Below, in pieces: positions 1 through 6,216 of a stretch of 11,820 nt of DNA. Numbering within the stretch: position 1 is the stretch's first letter; each line of letters begins with the position of its first letter. The DNA comes from an uncultured beta proteobacterium (lineage in GTDB: Bacteria > Pseudomonadota > Gammaproteobacteria > Burkholderiales > Rhodocyclaceae). The position numbers and the translations under genes were made by a program. The stretch spans positions 1 to 11,820 of the forward strand of contig CAIYYE010000055.1 in assembly GCA_903930395.1 (NCBI GenBank). The letters are read 5' to 3'. A model generated the notes under the pieces. That model was not told the origin of the DNA and ran no database searches. It saw only the letters and a list, made by a program, of their open reading frames with translations.

Positions 1-1
1 C

Positions 2-373
2 AAGGCTTCGGTCGCCTTCCTGCAAAGCATGCTCGGCCTCATGCCGGCCGACATCCGCGCCGTTGTCGGTCCCTGCTACGACCGCCGCATGGAGGAATAT
101 CGCGTCGGCCTCGGCCCGACCACGGGCGACGAGATTTATCACGGCATTGTCTGGCCGCTGCTCGGCGCGGAAGACGAAGCGACCGATGCCGCCGGAGAAA
201 TCGAAGCAGTGCTGCGCGAAGCCGGCGTCAAGGATGTGCTTTTCCTCGACCACCACTTCCCCATGGAATTCTGCGACGACTGCGGCGCCCCGCTCTTCCC
301 GAATCGCGAAGCCGAACTGGTGCATGCCGAAATGCCGGAACAGCCTGCGGCGACCTCACAAGTCCTGCATTGA
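2..373 (+). CDS. C-terminal part of a DUF2863-like protein (5' end outside window)
   Basis: An open frame enters from the left edge (first full codon at base 2) and ends at TGA 371-373, giving 123 visible residues. The C-terminus holds a conserved-looking block: FLDHHFPMEFCDDCGAPLFPN, in which the CDDC pair followed by GAPLFPN resembles a zinc-knuckle half, then HAEMPE. From memory this tail matches betaproteobacterial proteins of unknown function called DUF2863, which are roughly 400 aa long; I could not confirm this by search. No catalytic motif, signal peptide or membrane segment is visible in this part. Its stop codon overlaps the bioA start by one base (TGATG), so the two are probably translated from one message. 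Function unknown; the family call is moderately supported, while the coding call is firm. Confidence 0.7.
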   Translation, partial: KASVAFLQSMLGLMPADIRAVVGPCYDRRMEEYRVGLGPTTGDEIYHGIVWPLLGAEDEATDAAGEIEAVLREAGVKDVLFLDHHFPMEFCDDCGAPLFPNREAELVHAEMPEQPAATSQVLH

Positions 374-1734
374 TGAGCCTGCCGTCGAACGCCGACTGGC
401 TGGCGCGTAGCCAGGCTGCCGTCTGGCACCCGTGCACGCAGATGCAGCACCATGCGCAGACGGGGTCGCCCGGCCACCTGCCGCTTGTCCCCATTGCGCG
501 TGGCGAAGGCGCCTGGCTCTACGACTTCGACGGCCGGCGTTACCTCGACGGCATCAGTTCGTGGTGGACCAATCTCTTCGGTCACGCCAACCCTCGCATC
601 AACGCAGCGCTCAAGGCTCAGCTCGACACGCTGGAACACGTCATGCTGGCTGGCTTCACGCATCAGCCGGTGATCGAATTGTCCGAACGCTTGTCGGCAT
701 TGACCGGCGGCGCCCTCGGCCATGCTTTCTATGCATCGGATGGCGCCTCGGCCACCGAAATTGCGCTGAAGATGAGCTTTCACTACTGGCGCAACGTCGG
801 CCGCCCCGAGAAGGCTGAGTTTCTCTGCCTGGCCGGCAGCTATCACGGCGAAACCGTCGGCGCCCTGGCCGTCACCGATGTCGCCATCTTCAAGGACGCC
901 TACGCACCGCTGGTCCGTGCTGCAACTGTGCTGCCCTCACCCGACTTCCGCCTCGCCATCGACGGCGAAACGCCGGCTGATGTGGCTCGCCGCGCCTCTG
1001 CCGCCCTGGCCGACCATCTCGAAAAACATGGCGACCGGATCGCAGCCCTGATCGTCGAACCGCTCGTCCAGGGTGCCGCCGGCATGGCCATGTACGACCC
1101 GGAATACCTGCGCCTCGCCCGCCAGCTCTGCGACCGGTACGGCGTTCACCTGATCTGCGATGAAATCGCCGTTGGTTGCGGTCGCACCGGCACTTTCTTC
1201 GCCCATGAACAAGCCGTGAATGATGGCCACCCCATCCGCCCCGACCTCATGTGCCTCTCAAAAGGCATCTCCGGCGGCTACCTGCCGCTCTCCATCGTGC
1301 TCAGCAGCGACACGATCTATAACGCCTTCCTCGACGATTCAGTGGCCCGCGCCTTCCTCCACTCGCACAGCTACACGGGCAATGCCCTGGCTTGCCGGGC
1401 AGCACTGGCGACACTCGACATTTTCCAGAGCGATGACGTGCTGGTGGCCAACCAGGAAAAATCCCGAAAAATCGCCGCCGCCCTCGCCCCCCTGGCCGAG
1501 CATCCGCAAGTCAGCCACCTGCGCCAGCGCGGCATGATCGCCGCCTTAGACGTCAACACCGACGACCCCCACTTCTCGCGCAAGTTCTACCGCGCCGCGC
1601 TGAGCCGCGAAGCGCTGATCCGGCCAATCGGCAACACCGTGTACCTGATGCCGCCATACATCGTCAGCGACGAAGAAATCGGGCTACTGGGCACGGCGAT
1701 CATGGGTGCTTTGAGCGACGCGCTACACCGCTAG
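373..1734 (+). CDS. bioA: BioA, adenosylmethionine-8-amino-7-oxononanoate (DAPA) aminotransferase
   Basis: PLP-dependent class III aminotransferase that converts KAPA to 7,8-diaminopelargonate using S-adenosylmethionine as amino donor, the third step of the biotin ring assembly route. The 453-aa product has the BioA-specific N-terminal WHPCTQM (residues 18-24), a GISSWWTNLFGH block (60-71), a GSYHGETVGA segment (155-164), the PLP-ring aspartate in CDEIAVGCGRTG (D263) and the Schiff-base lysine in LSKGISGGYLP (K297). Length is slightly above the usual 420-430 aa. ATG 373 is chosen because it overlaps the preceding TGA and places WHPCTQM near the N-terminus as in the family; a TTG at 370 would add only one residue. 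No separate promoter is visible, so it is likely expressed with the upstream gene. The other bio genes begin 2.6 kb downstream. Confidence 0.95.
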   Translation: MSLPSNADWLARSQAAVWHPCTQMQHHAQTGSPGHLPLVPIARGEGAWLYDFDGRRYLDGISSWWTNLFGHANPRINAALKAQLDTLEHVMLAGFTHQPVIELSERLSALTGGALGHAFYASDGASATEIALKMSFHYWRNVGRPEKAEFLCLAGSYHGETVGALAVTDVAIFKDAYAPLVRAATVLPSPDFRLAIDGETPADVARRASAALADHLEKHGDRIAALIVEPLVQGAAGMAMYDPEYLRLARQLCDRYGVHLICDEIAVGCGRTGTFFAHEQAVNDGHPIRPDLMCLSKGISGGYLPLSIVLSSDTIYNAFLDDSVARAFLHSHSYTGNALACRAALATLDIFQSDDVLVANQEKSRKIAAALAPLAEHPQVSHLRQRGMIAALDVNTDDPHFSRKFYRAALSREALIRPIGNTVYLMPPYIVSDEEIGLLGTAIMGALSDALHR

Positions 1735-1782
1735 CCGCTCGCACCATTCCGCCAAATGAGCCTCGACCACCAGTTGCTTGCG

Positions 1783-1799
1783 TCGCTTTGGAAAAGCGA
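1783..1799 (+). other. Short hairpin after bioA
   Basis: TCGCTTT (1783-1789) and AAAGCGA (1793-1799) form a 7-bp perfect stem with a 3-base loop about 50 bases after the bioA stop. No T-tract follows, so it is not a classical intrinsic terminator; it may be a weak 3' end structure or chance. The rest of 1735-1844 shows no convincing promoter. Confidence 0.25.
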
Positions 1800-1844
1800 G
1801 CAATCTACAGGCGCGGGGTGAATTGCCGAAATTCAGAACCAATC

Positions 1845-2219
1845 ATGGCTTATACGTTTTCCTGGGAAGCACAGGGGGTTTACAAGCGCTTTTCTGGCGT
1901 CGTGACGGCGGCTGAATACCATCGCAGTCAGATTGAATTCACCGGCCACGAAAAATTCGATGGGGCGCACTACGTCATCAATGACTTTTCGGACATTGAA
2001 CGATTCGTCATCACCCCTGAAGAGGCCGAATATATGGCCGCCTATAGCATAGGGCCGCATTTAGCCAATCCGGATCTGCGCGTCTGCTATGTAACTACCG
2101 ATCCAAGCATCGTCAGCCTTATCCGCGAATCAAAGGGGCTATCCATCTATACCCTTGAGGCCTTCCCAACGCTGGCATCGGCCCGGGAATCGCTAAACAG
2201 GCGACAGGTGGAGAGCTAA
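1845..2219 (+). CDS. Small cytosolic protein, STAS/SpoIIAA-like
   Basis: A 124-aa protein without signal peptide or membrane segment. It begins MAYTFSWEAQGVYKRFSG, has the central YVINDFSDIERF (about residues 43-54), a hydrophobic strand in VCYVTTDPSIVSL, and ends in a helix with FPTLASARESL. This alternation of strand and helix, with the FSG and VINDFxD blocks, resembles small bacterial proteins of the SpoIIAA/STAS-like fold seen as single-gene orphans in betaproteobacteria. That is recognition by eye, and no partner protein is visible nearby. ATG 1845 is preferred over the in-frame TTG at 1788, because the conserved-looking part starts exactly there; the Shine-Dalgarno is weak (CAGAACC). 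GC is near 50-60% along the gene, lower than in the flanking bio genes. It runs convergently to the PEP-CTERM gene, with a shared terminator between. Function unknown. Confidence 0.7.
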   Translation: MAYTFSWEAQGVYKRFSGVVTAAEYHRSQIEFTGHEKFDGAHYVINDFSDIERFVITPEEAEYMAAYSIGPHLANPDLRVCYVTTDPSIVSLIRESKGLSIYTLEAFPTLASARESLNRRQVES

Positions 2220-2234
2220 TCGATCGAGCCAAGC

Positions 2235-2260
2235 AAAACGGGAGCCGAAGCTCCCGTTTT
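2235..2260. terminator. Bidirectional intrinsic terminator
   Basis: Perfect 11-bp stem AAAACGGGAGC / GCTCCCGTTTT with a CGAA tetraloop. The A-run at the left foot and the T-run at the right foot make it a U-tailed hairpin when read in either direction. It lies 15 bases after the stop of the STAS-like gene and 20 bases past the stop of the minus-strand PEP-CTERM gene, so it should end both convergent transcripts. Confidence 0.9.
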
Positions 2261-2280
2261 CACTGGGTCAAAGCCGTCGA

Positions 2281-2871
2281 TTACTTGTTCTTGCGGCTAC
2301 GGGCAATGCCGGCCATCAGCCCCAGACCGGCGAGCAGCATGGCATAGGTTTCAGGTTCGGGAACGGCAGTCACTTGCGCCGTAATGCTGCCTGAGTTGTC
2401 AACTGCATTCGAATCAAAGTAAAAGAGTTTCAGGAATCCGCTTGCACTAGCCGTACCAGTGAAGCTGGTGCCAATCTTGAAGAAACTGCCGCCACCGATC
2501 TGGCCAACCAGGGAACCGTAAGCATCGGTCAGTCCACCCTGCGTCCAATTCCCGAAAACAGAGCCAATCTGTGTGCCACTTGAAACAGACACTTCCGGAT
2601 CCATACCATTTGCGTAATAGAGATTGGTATTCAAACCATTGGCGTTCGACCAGCGCGGCAAGGCACCGGCATTCCACAGGTCATTCTCATCAACCGTAAC
2701 CGAGAATTGCTGACCGGCAACCAGACTGAAGGTGTTCACTCCAGTCCCGCCGCCCGAAGTGCTGTTTGCTTTGGCATCCACCACGAAACTGCTGGTAATG
2801 GCCATGGCCGCAGAAGACGTCGCCAGGGCAACGCCAACGACAAGTGCTTTGAGTGCAGGGGAAAATTTCAT
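2281..2871 (-). CDS. PEP-CTERM sorting-domain protein with LecA (PA-IL)-like region
   Basis: Secreted protein of 196 aa. N-terminal signal peptide: MKFSPALK followed by a hydrophobic core and cleavage near AAMA (residue 24). C-terminal sorting signal: VPEPETY (170-176), a hydrophobic helix (178-189) and a basic tail RSRKNK. This is the tripartite PEP-CTERM signal recognised and cleaved by the EpsH-type exosortase, giving export and probably surface or extracellular-matrix attachment. The middle (about 30-168) resembles the PA-IL galactose-lectin fold: SLVAGQQFSVTV, then YGSLVGQIG (118-126), FKIG, and a late FYFDSNAVDNSGS (150-162) that matches the LecA calcium/sugar loop pattern D...NNSGS but is about two residues shorter. 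The start is set by GGAG six bases before ATG 2871; the longer in-frame start would spoil the signal peptide. GC is low (23/60 in bases 2581-2640). Ligand unknown; the lectin resemblance is inference. Confidence 0.85.
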   Translation of the reverse strand: MKFSPALKALVVGVALATSSAAMAITSSFVVDAKANSTSGGGTGVNTFSLVAGQQFSVTVDENDLWNAGALPRWSNANGLNTNLYYANGMDPEVSVSSGTQIGSVFGNWTQGGLTDAYGSLVGQIGGGSFFKIGTSFTGTASASGFLKLFYFDSNAVDNSGSITAQVTAVPEPETYAMLLAGLGLMAGIARSRKNK

Positions 2872-2896
2872 TATCGACTCCAGAGGGAGAATTGGT
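2872..2896. promoter_or_regulatory. 25-base divergent gap carrying both ribosome binding sites
   Basis: Between the start codons of the PEP-CTERM gene and the porin gene lie only 25 bases. They hold CTGGAGTC (minus strand, before ATG 2871) and AGAGGGAGA (plus strand, before ATG 2897). There is no room for promoters, so each promoter must lie inside the other gene's 5' coding part, or the porin starts further down. A weak plus-strand candidate is TTGAGT - 17 bases - TATCGA (about 2849-2877). I see no good sigma-54 (GG-N10-GC) element. Confidence 0.5.
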
Positions 2897-4144
2897 ATGG
2901 TGCCGATATTACGAAACGAACAAGGCCACAAAGTGGTAATTTTTCACGCTTTACTGAAACTATTTTTATTGACCGGCATCTTCGCCGGCCTGCTGTCCTG
3001 CGCCGCCCATGCCGAGAGTGGCCCGAAGCAGCTGCCCGAAGGCTGGAGCGGCTTTTTCCTCAACAACATCACCTTCCAGAAGAGTACCGAGGAGGCACTG
3101 CGCAGCCGCCCCAGCCCTTATCGCGCAGATCTCGTGACCGACACCGGCGGCCGCCTGCTCGACGTTTTCGCGCTGCAGTTCAAGCAAGGTGACTGGACCT
3201 TCATGGGCACCTACAGCGATAGCCGCACGCTAGGCGGCGGTGCCTATTCGCTGACCAATCCGATAAGCTTCGGCGTCAACACGGTCGAGACCACGGGCGC
3301 ACAGCGCAAGGCCGTAGATATCAAATCAGGCCTGCAGGAACTGGCCGCGACCTACCGGAAAAACGGCACGATGATGATCATCGGCAAGATCGACACCGCC
3401 AACTGGTATCTCGCCGACCCGATCTTTGGCGGCGATCTGGGCAATGGCAACGACTTCGGCAACGCCGCCACCCGTGTCGTGGCACCGCCCTTCCCTTCTG
3501 CCGCCGTGGTCGTCAAACACAATGTCGGCAAGGGTTTGTCCATCACCGGCATCGTCGGCGACGCCTTCGGCGACCGCGAGACCATCAATGCCGGACGCAA
3601 CCTGGCCAGGGGCGACCTCGCTTATGTCCTTGAACTGAATTATCAGGACCAGAAGCAGCACTACCAACTGACCCTCAATCACATCGACGCCTTCCGCCAC
3701 TTCGACAAGGATGCCGTCTGGCCCGTTCCGGGTGAGAAGGCGCCGCCGGTCGACGCCATCATGAGCTCGGCGAGCTATCGCTTCGACAGCCATTGGGCAG
3801 GTTTTGGCCGGATCAGCTACGCCAGCGGTGACGCACAGCTCGAAGACCTCAATTTTCTCGCCGGGCTGCGCTACGACCTCGGCAGCTTCTACGCGCTGGC
3901 CTCTCAATCGGCGACGCGTATCGCCACCGACCACACGCCTTACCAGCGCGGGGCCAAGGGCGACTACACCTTCGTCAGCGAACTCACGCTCAACTACAAA
4001 CTGCTCCCCATGCTCACCGTCGGCCTCACCTACGACCACTACCGCAGCAGCGGCGCATCTCTTCTTGCCAAGGATGGCGGCTGGAACGGCGCAAGGCACA
4101 ACCAGATCATCGGCCTGCGCATGACTTCCTTCCTGCCCTTCTGA
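2897..4144 (+). CDS. Outer-membrane beta-barrel porin, OprB-like
   Basis: 415-aa predicted outer-membrane protein. The N-terminus has a basic stretch, a hydrophobic core (about residues 14-34) and a signal peptidase I site AHA/ES at 39-40; the preceding LLSC looks lipobox-like, but the rest is a barrel. The mature part is rich in alternating strands with aromatic girdles, and the last residue is phenylalanine (TSFLPF), the usual BAM-recognition end of porins. Features such as GKIDTANWYLADPIFG, PFPSAAVVV and GDAFGDRE recall OprB-type carbohydrate-selective porins, whose usual length (400-450 aa) also fits; the substrate cannot be told. ATG 2897 has AGGGAGA seven bases upstream. A GTG at 2933 with AAGG before it would give a shorter, cleaner signal peptide (MVIFHALL...) and a 61-base divergent gap. 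It is transcribed away from the PEP-CTERM gene. Confidence 0.8.
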   Translation: MVPILRNEQGHKVVIFHALLKLFLLTGIFAGLLSCAAHAESGPKQLPEGWSGFFLNNITFQKSTEEALRSRPSPYRADLVTDTGGRLLDVFALQFKQGDWTFMGTYSDSRTLGGGAYSLTNPISFGVNTVETTGAQRKAVDIKSGLQELAATYRKNGTMMIIGKIDTANWYLADPIFGGDLGNGNDFGNAATRVVAPPFPSAAVVVKHNVGKGLSITGIVGDAFGDRETINAGRNLARGDLAYVLELNYQDQKQHYQLTLNHIDAFRHFDKDAVWPVPGEKAPPVDAIMSSASYRFDSHWAGFGRISYASGDAQLEDLNFLAGLRYDLGSFYALASQSATRIATDHTPYQRGAKGDYTFVSELTLNYKLLPMLTVGLTYDHYRSSGASLLAKDGGWNGARHNQIIGLRMTSFLPF

Positions 4145-4223
4145 TACATCCATCGCTATCCTAATTCCTGTACGTGGGGGTTCTGATGGTACGCGTGGCA
4201 CAGCCGGATAAAGGGTTTGACAG

Positions 4224-4281
4224 GTTTTGCATGTAGACTGCGACACCTTCATAGATGTCGGACGCGAACGCGATGCAAAAC
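4224..4281 (+). promoter_or_regulatory. Nested inverted repeat in the leader of bioF
   Basis: The 174 bases between the porin stop and bioF (4145-4318) contain a perfect 9-base inverted repeat, GTTTTGCAT (4224-4232) and ATGCAAAAC (4273-4281). Inside it is a second inverted repeat, CGACA (4241-4245) and TGTCG (4256-4260). A TTGACA sits just upstream at 4217-4222, but no good -10 lies at 16-18 bases; TAGACT (4234-4239) is too close. The arms do not match the classical BirA operator, so this is at most a candidate operator or RNA structure for the biotin operon. No terminator was found after the porin gene in this gap. Confidence 0.35.
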
Positions 4282-4318
4282 GCGACATTCCGGCCTGGCT
4301 GCAGGAAAATACAACCCC

Positions 4319-5506
4319 ATGACGACCTCCCCGCTTGAAGACCGCCTGAGCGCCAAACTCGCCGCCCAATTGCAGGAACTTGAAACTGCCGGCCTGACCC
4401 GCCGCCGCCGTGTGCTGGACAGCCCCTGCGGCAGGCTGGCGAATGTCGACGGCAAGGAAGTCCTCAATTTCGCCAGCAACGATTACCTCGGCCTCGCCGG
4501 CAATGCGGACATCGCCCAGGCACTGGCCGACGGCGCGATGCGATGGGGGGCCGGCAGCGGGGCATCGCACCTGGTCAGCGGCCACCTCGCACCGCACGAA
4601 GCGCTGGAAAAGGAAATCGCGGCCTTCACCGGTTTCCCGCGGGCGCTCACCTTTTCCACGGGCTACCTCGCCAATCTTGCCGTCACGCCCACCCTGGCCG
4701 GACGCGGCGATGCGGTGTTTGCCGACAAGCTCAACCACGCCTCGCTGATCGACGCCATGCAGCAGGCCAAGGCCAATGGCGCCGACGTCCAGCGTTACCC
4801 GCACAACGACATGGCGGCGCTGGAAAAAATGCTGGCCGCCAGCCCGGCAGCGCACAAGGTCATCGTCACCGATGCTGTCTTCAGCATGGATGGCGACCTT
4901 GCGCCCTTGCCGCTCCTCTTCACACTGGCCGAGCGTTACGACGCCTGGCTGGTGATCGACGACGCGCACGGCTTCGGCGTCCTCGGCCGGCAAGGCAAGG
5001 GCAGCCTCGGCCACTTCAACCTGCCGGCCTCCCCGCGCATTCTGCTCATGGGCACGCTGGGCAAGGCAGCGGGCGTTGGCGGCGCCTTTGTGGCTGGCTC
5101 GGAAACGGCCATCGAATACCTGCTGCAAAAAGGCCGCAGCTACATTTTCACGACAGCCCAGCCGCCGGCCATCGCCTGCGCGCTCTCGAAAAGCCTGCAA
5201 CTGATCAAAGACGGCGATGCCCTGCGCGCCAATCTCATGGCCCGTATCGGCCAGCTGCGCGACGGGCTGGCCGACCTGCCGCTCAAACTGCTCGCCTCGG
5301 CGACCGCCATCCAGCCGCTCATCGTCGGCGACAACGAAGCTACTGTCGCCCTCGCCAAAGCCCTGTGGGAACGCGGCCTGTGGGTACCGGCGATTCGTCC
5401 GCCAACGGTACCGCCAGGCACGGCGCGGCTGCGCATTTCGGTGTCGGCCGCCCATACCGAAGCCGACGTCACCCGACTCATTGCCGCCCTGAAAGAATTG
5501 TCATGA
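4319..5506 (+). CDS. bioF: BioF, 8-amino-7-oxononanoate (KAPA) synthase
   Basis: PLP-dependent alpha-oxoamine synthase that condenses pimeloyl-ACP (or -CoA) with L-alanine to give KAPA, releasing CO2. It is 395 aa, the normal family length (about 385-400). Visible signatures: NFASNDYLGLA (50-60), GSGASHLVSGHLAPHEALE (79-97), FSTGYLANL (112-120), the PLP-contact block VIDDAHGFGVLG (212-223) and the Schiff-base lysine in GTLGKAAG (K249), followed by RSYIFTTAQPP. ATG 4319 is preceded by AGGA at 12 bases; starting earlier would add an unconserved basic stretch. It is the first gene of a tight bioF-bioH-bioC-bioD run, and its stop overlaps the bioH start (ATGA), indicating translational coupling. 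Expression probably starts in the 174-base gap upstream. Confidence 0.96.
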   Translation: MTTSPLEDRLSAKLAAQLQELETAGLTRRRRVLDSPCGRLANVDGKEVLNFASNDYLGLAGNADIAQALADGAMRWGAGSGASHLVSGHLAPHEALEKEIAAFTGFPRALTFSTGYLANLAVTPTLAGRGDAVFADKLNHASLIDAMQQAKANGADVQRYPHNDMAALEKMLAASPAAHKVIVTDAVFSMDGDLAPLPLLFTLAERYDAWLVIDDAHGFGVLGRQGKGSLGHFNLPASPRILLMGTLGKAAGVGGAFVAGSETAIEYLLQKGRSYIFTTAQPPAIACALSKSLQLIKDGDALRANLMARIGQLRDGLADLPLKLLASATAIQPLIVGDNEATVALAKALWERGLWVPAIRPPTVPPGTARLRISVSAAHTEADVTRLIAALKELS

Positions 5507-6216
5507 GCGCCCCTCTCGTTTTCCTGCCCGGCTGGTGCGTTGGCCGCGGCCCGCTGAATGCCGTGGTCAAGGCCTTGGCTGGCGAGTTTTTCGACCTGCC
5601 CGGCTATGGCAGCGCACCGCTGATCAGCGATTTTTACGCCGCGGCCGATGACATCGCCGCCCGCCTGCAACCGGGCACGACCTTGGCCGGCTGGTCGCTC
5701 GGCGCGCAACTGGCGCTTGCTGTTGCCGCCCGTCATCCCGCCAAGGTCGGCAAATTGCTGCTCGTGGCCGGCACCACCTCCTTCGTCCAGCGCGACGGCT
5801 GGCCGCACGCCATGGCACCGGCCATGCTGGCCGAATTCGCCGCCGGCATTGCGGCCGATGTCGAGGCCATGCTGCCGCGCTTCGTCGGCGGTTTCAATCG
5901 CGGCGATGCCCGGGCCAAGGTCGTGACGCTTGAACTGCTCAAGCTGGCCGATCCGCGTCCGTCCGGCGAAGTACTGGCAACCGGCCTCGACTGGCTGCGC
6001 GACATCGACCTGCGCGAGCTCGCACCACTGGTCAAGGCGCCAACCCTGCTCATCCACGGTGCGGCCGATCCGCTCATGCCGCTCGGCGCGGCAGAAGCCC
6101 TCGCGGCACTGATTCCCGGCGCCCGACTGGCCGTTTTCGACGATTGCGCGCACGCCCCCTTCATGTCCCGCCCGGACGATTTTCTGGCTACGGCACAACG
6201 CTTCCTGAATGAATAA
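5503..6216 (+). CDS. bioH: BioH, pimeloyl-ACP methyl ester carboxylesterase
   Basis: Alpha/beta hydrolase of 237 aa that removes the methyl group from pimeloyl-ACP methyl ester, ending the BioC-initiated disguise of the pimelate moiety and freeing pimeloyl-ACP for BioF. The catalytic triad can be placed: nucleophile S65 in GWSLGAQ, D189 in IHGAADPLMP and H217 in DDCAHAPFM. The N-terminal LVFLPGWCVGRG forms the oxyanion-hole region, and FDLPGYG follows. It is slightly shorter than E. coli BioH (256 aa), with a compact cap between residues about 95 and 165. The ATG overlaps the bioF stop by four bases, and the end overlaps the start of bioC by eight bases. The position between bioF and bioC supports BioH over a generic esterase. 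Confidence 0.92.
   Translation: MSAPLVFLPGWCVGRGPLNAVVKALAGEFFDLPGYGSAPLISDFYAAADDIAARLQPGTTLAGWSLGAQLALAVAARHPAKVGKLLLVAGTTSFVQRDGWPHAMAPAMLAEFAAGIAADVEAMLPRFVGGFNRGDARAKVVTLELLKLADPRPSGEVLATGLDWLRDIDLRELAPLVKAPTLLIHGAADPLMPLGAAEALAALIPGARLAVFDDCAHAPFMSRPDDFLATAQRFLNE

Noticed and set aside
1723..1840. Minus-strand frame of about 38 codons between bioA and the STAS-like gene (contains KRRKQLVVEAHLAEW)
   Set aside because: It looks protein-like and could be the decayed end of a gene, but it has no good start or ribosome site and is too short to assign; left as a curiosity.
2872..2960. Sigma-54 promoter for the PEP-CTERM gene, as known for some exosortase-associated genes
   Set aside because: On the minus strand TGGCC occurs, but no GC follows at the right distance; no support.
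2930..3020. Porin as a lipoprotein because of LLSC
   Set aside because: An AHA/ES signal peptidase I site follows directly, the rest looks like a beta barrel, and the protein ends in phenylalanine as porins do; LLS is also a poor lipobox.
4196..4230. TGGCAC at 4196 as part of a sigma-54 promoter
   Set aside because: The downstream GC at the required ten-base spacing is missing (TA there instead).
4145..4318. Classical BirA operator (TTGTAAACC / GGTTTACAA type) before bioF
   Set aside because: I looked for it and found no match; the inverted repeat present has a different sequence.
3326..5455. Very long open frame on the minus strand (709 codons) across the porin and bioF genes
   Set aside because: It lies antisense to two well-supported genes, and its product is low-complexity, rich in G, R, V and E, typical of the mirror of GC-rich codons. 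No domain is recognisable, and the opposite-strand proteins have clear motifs.
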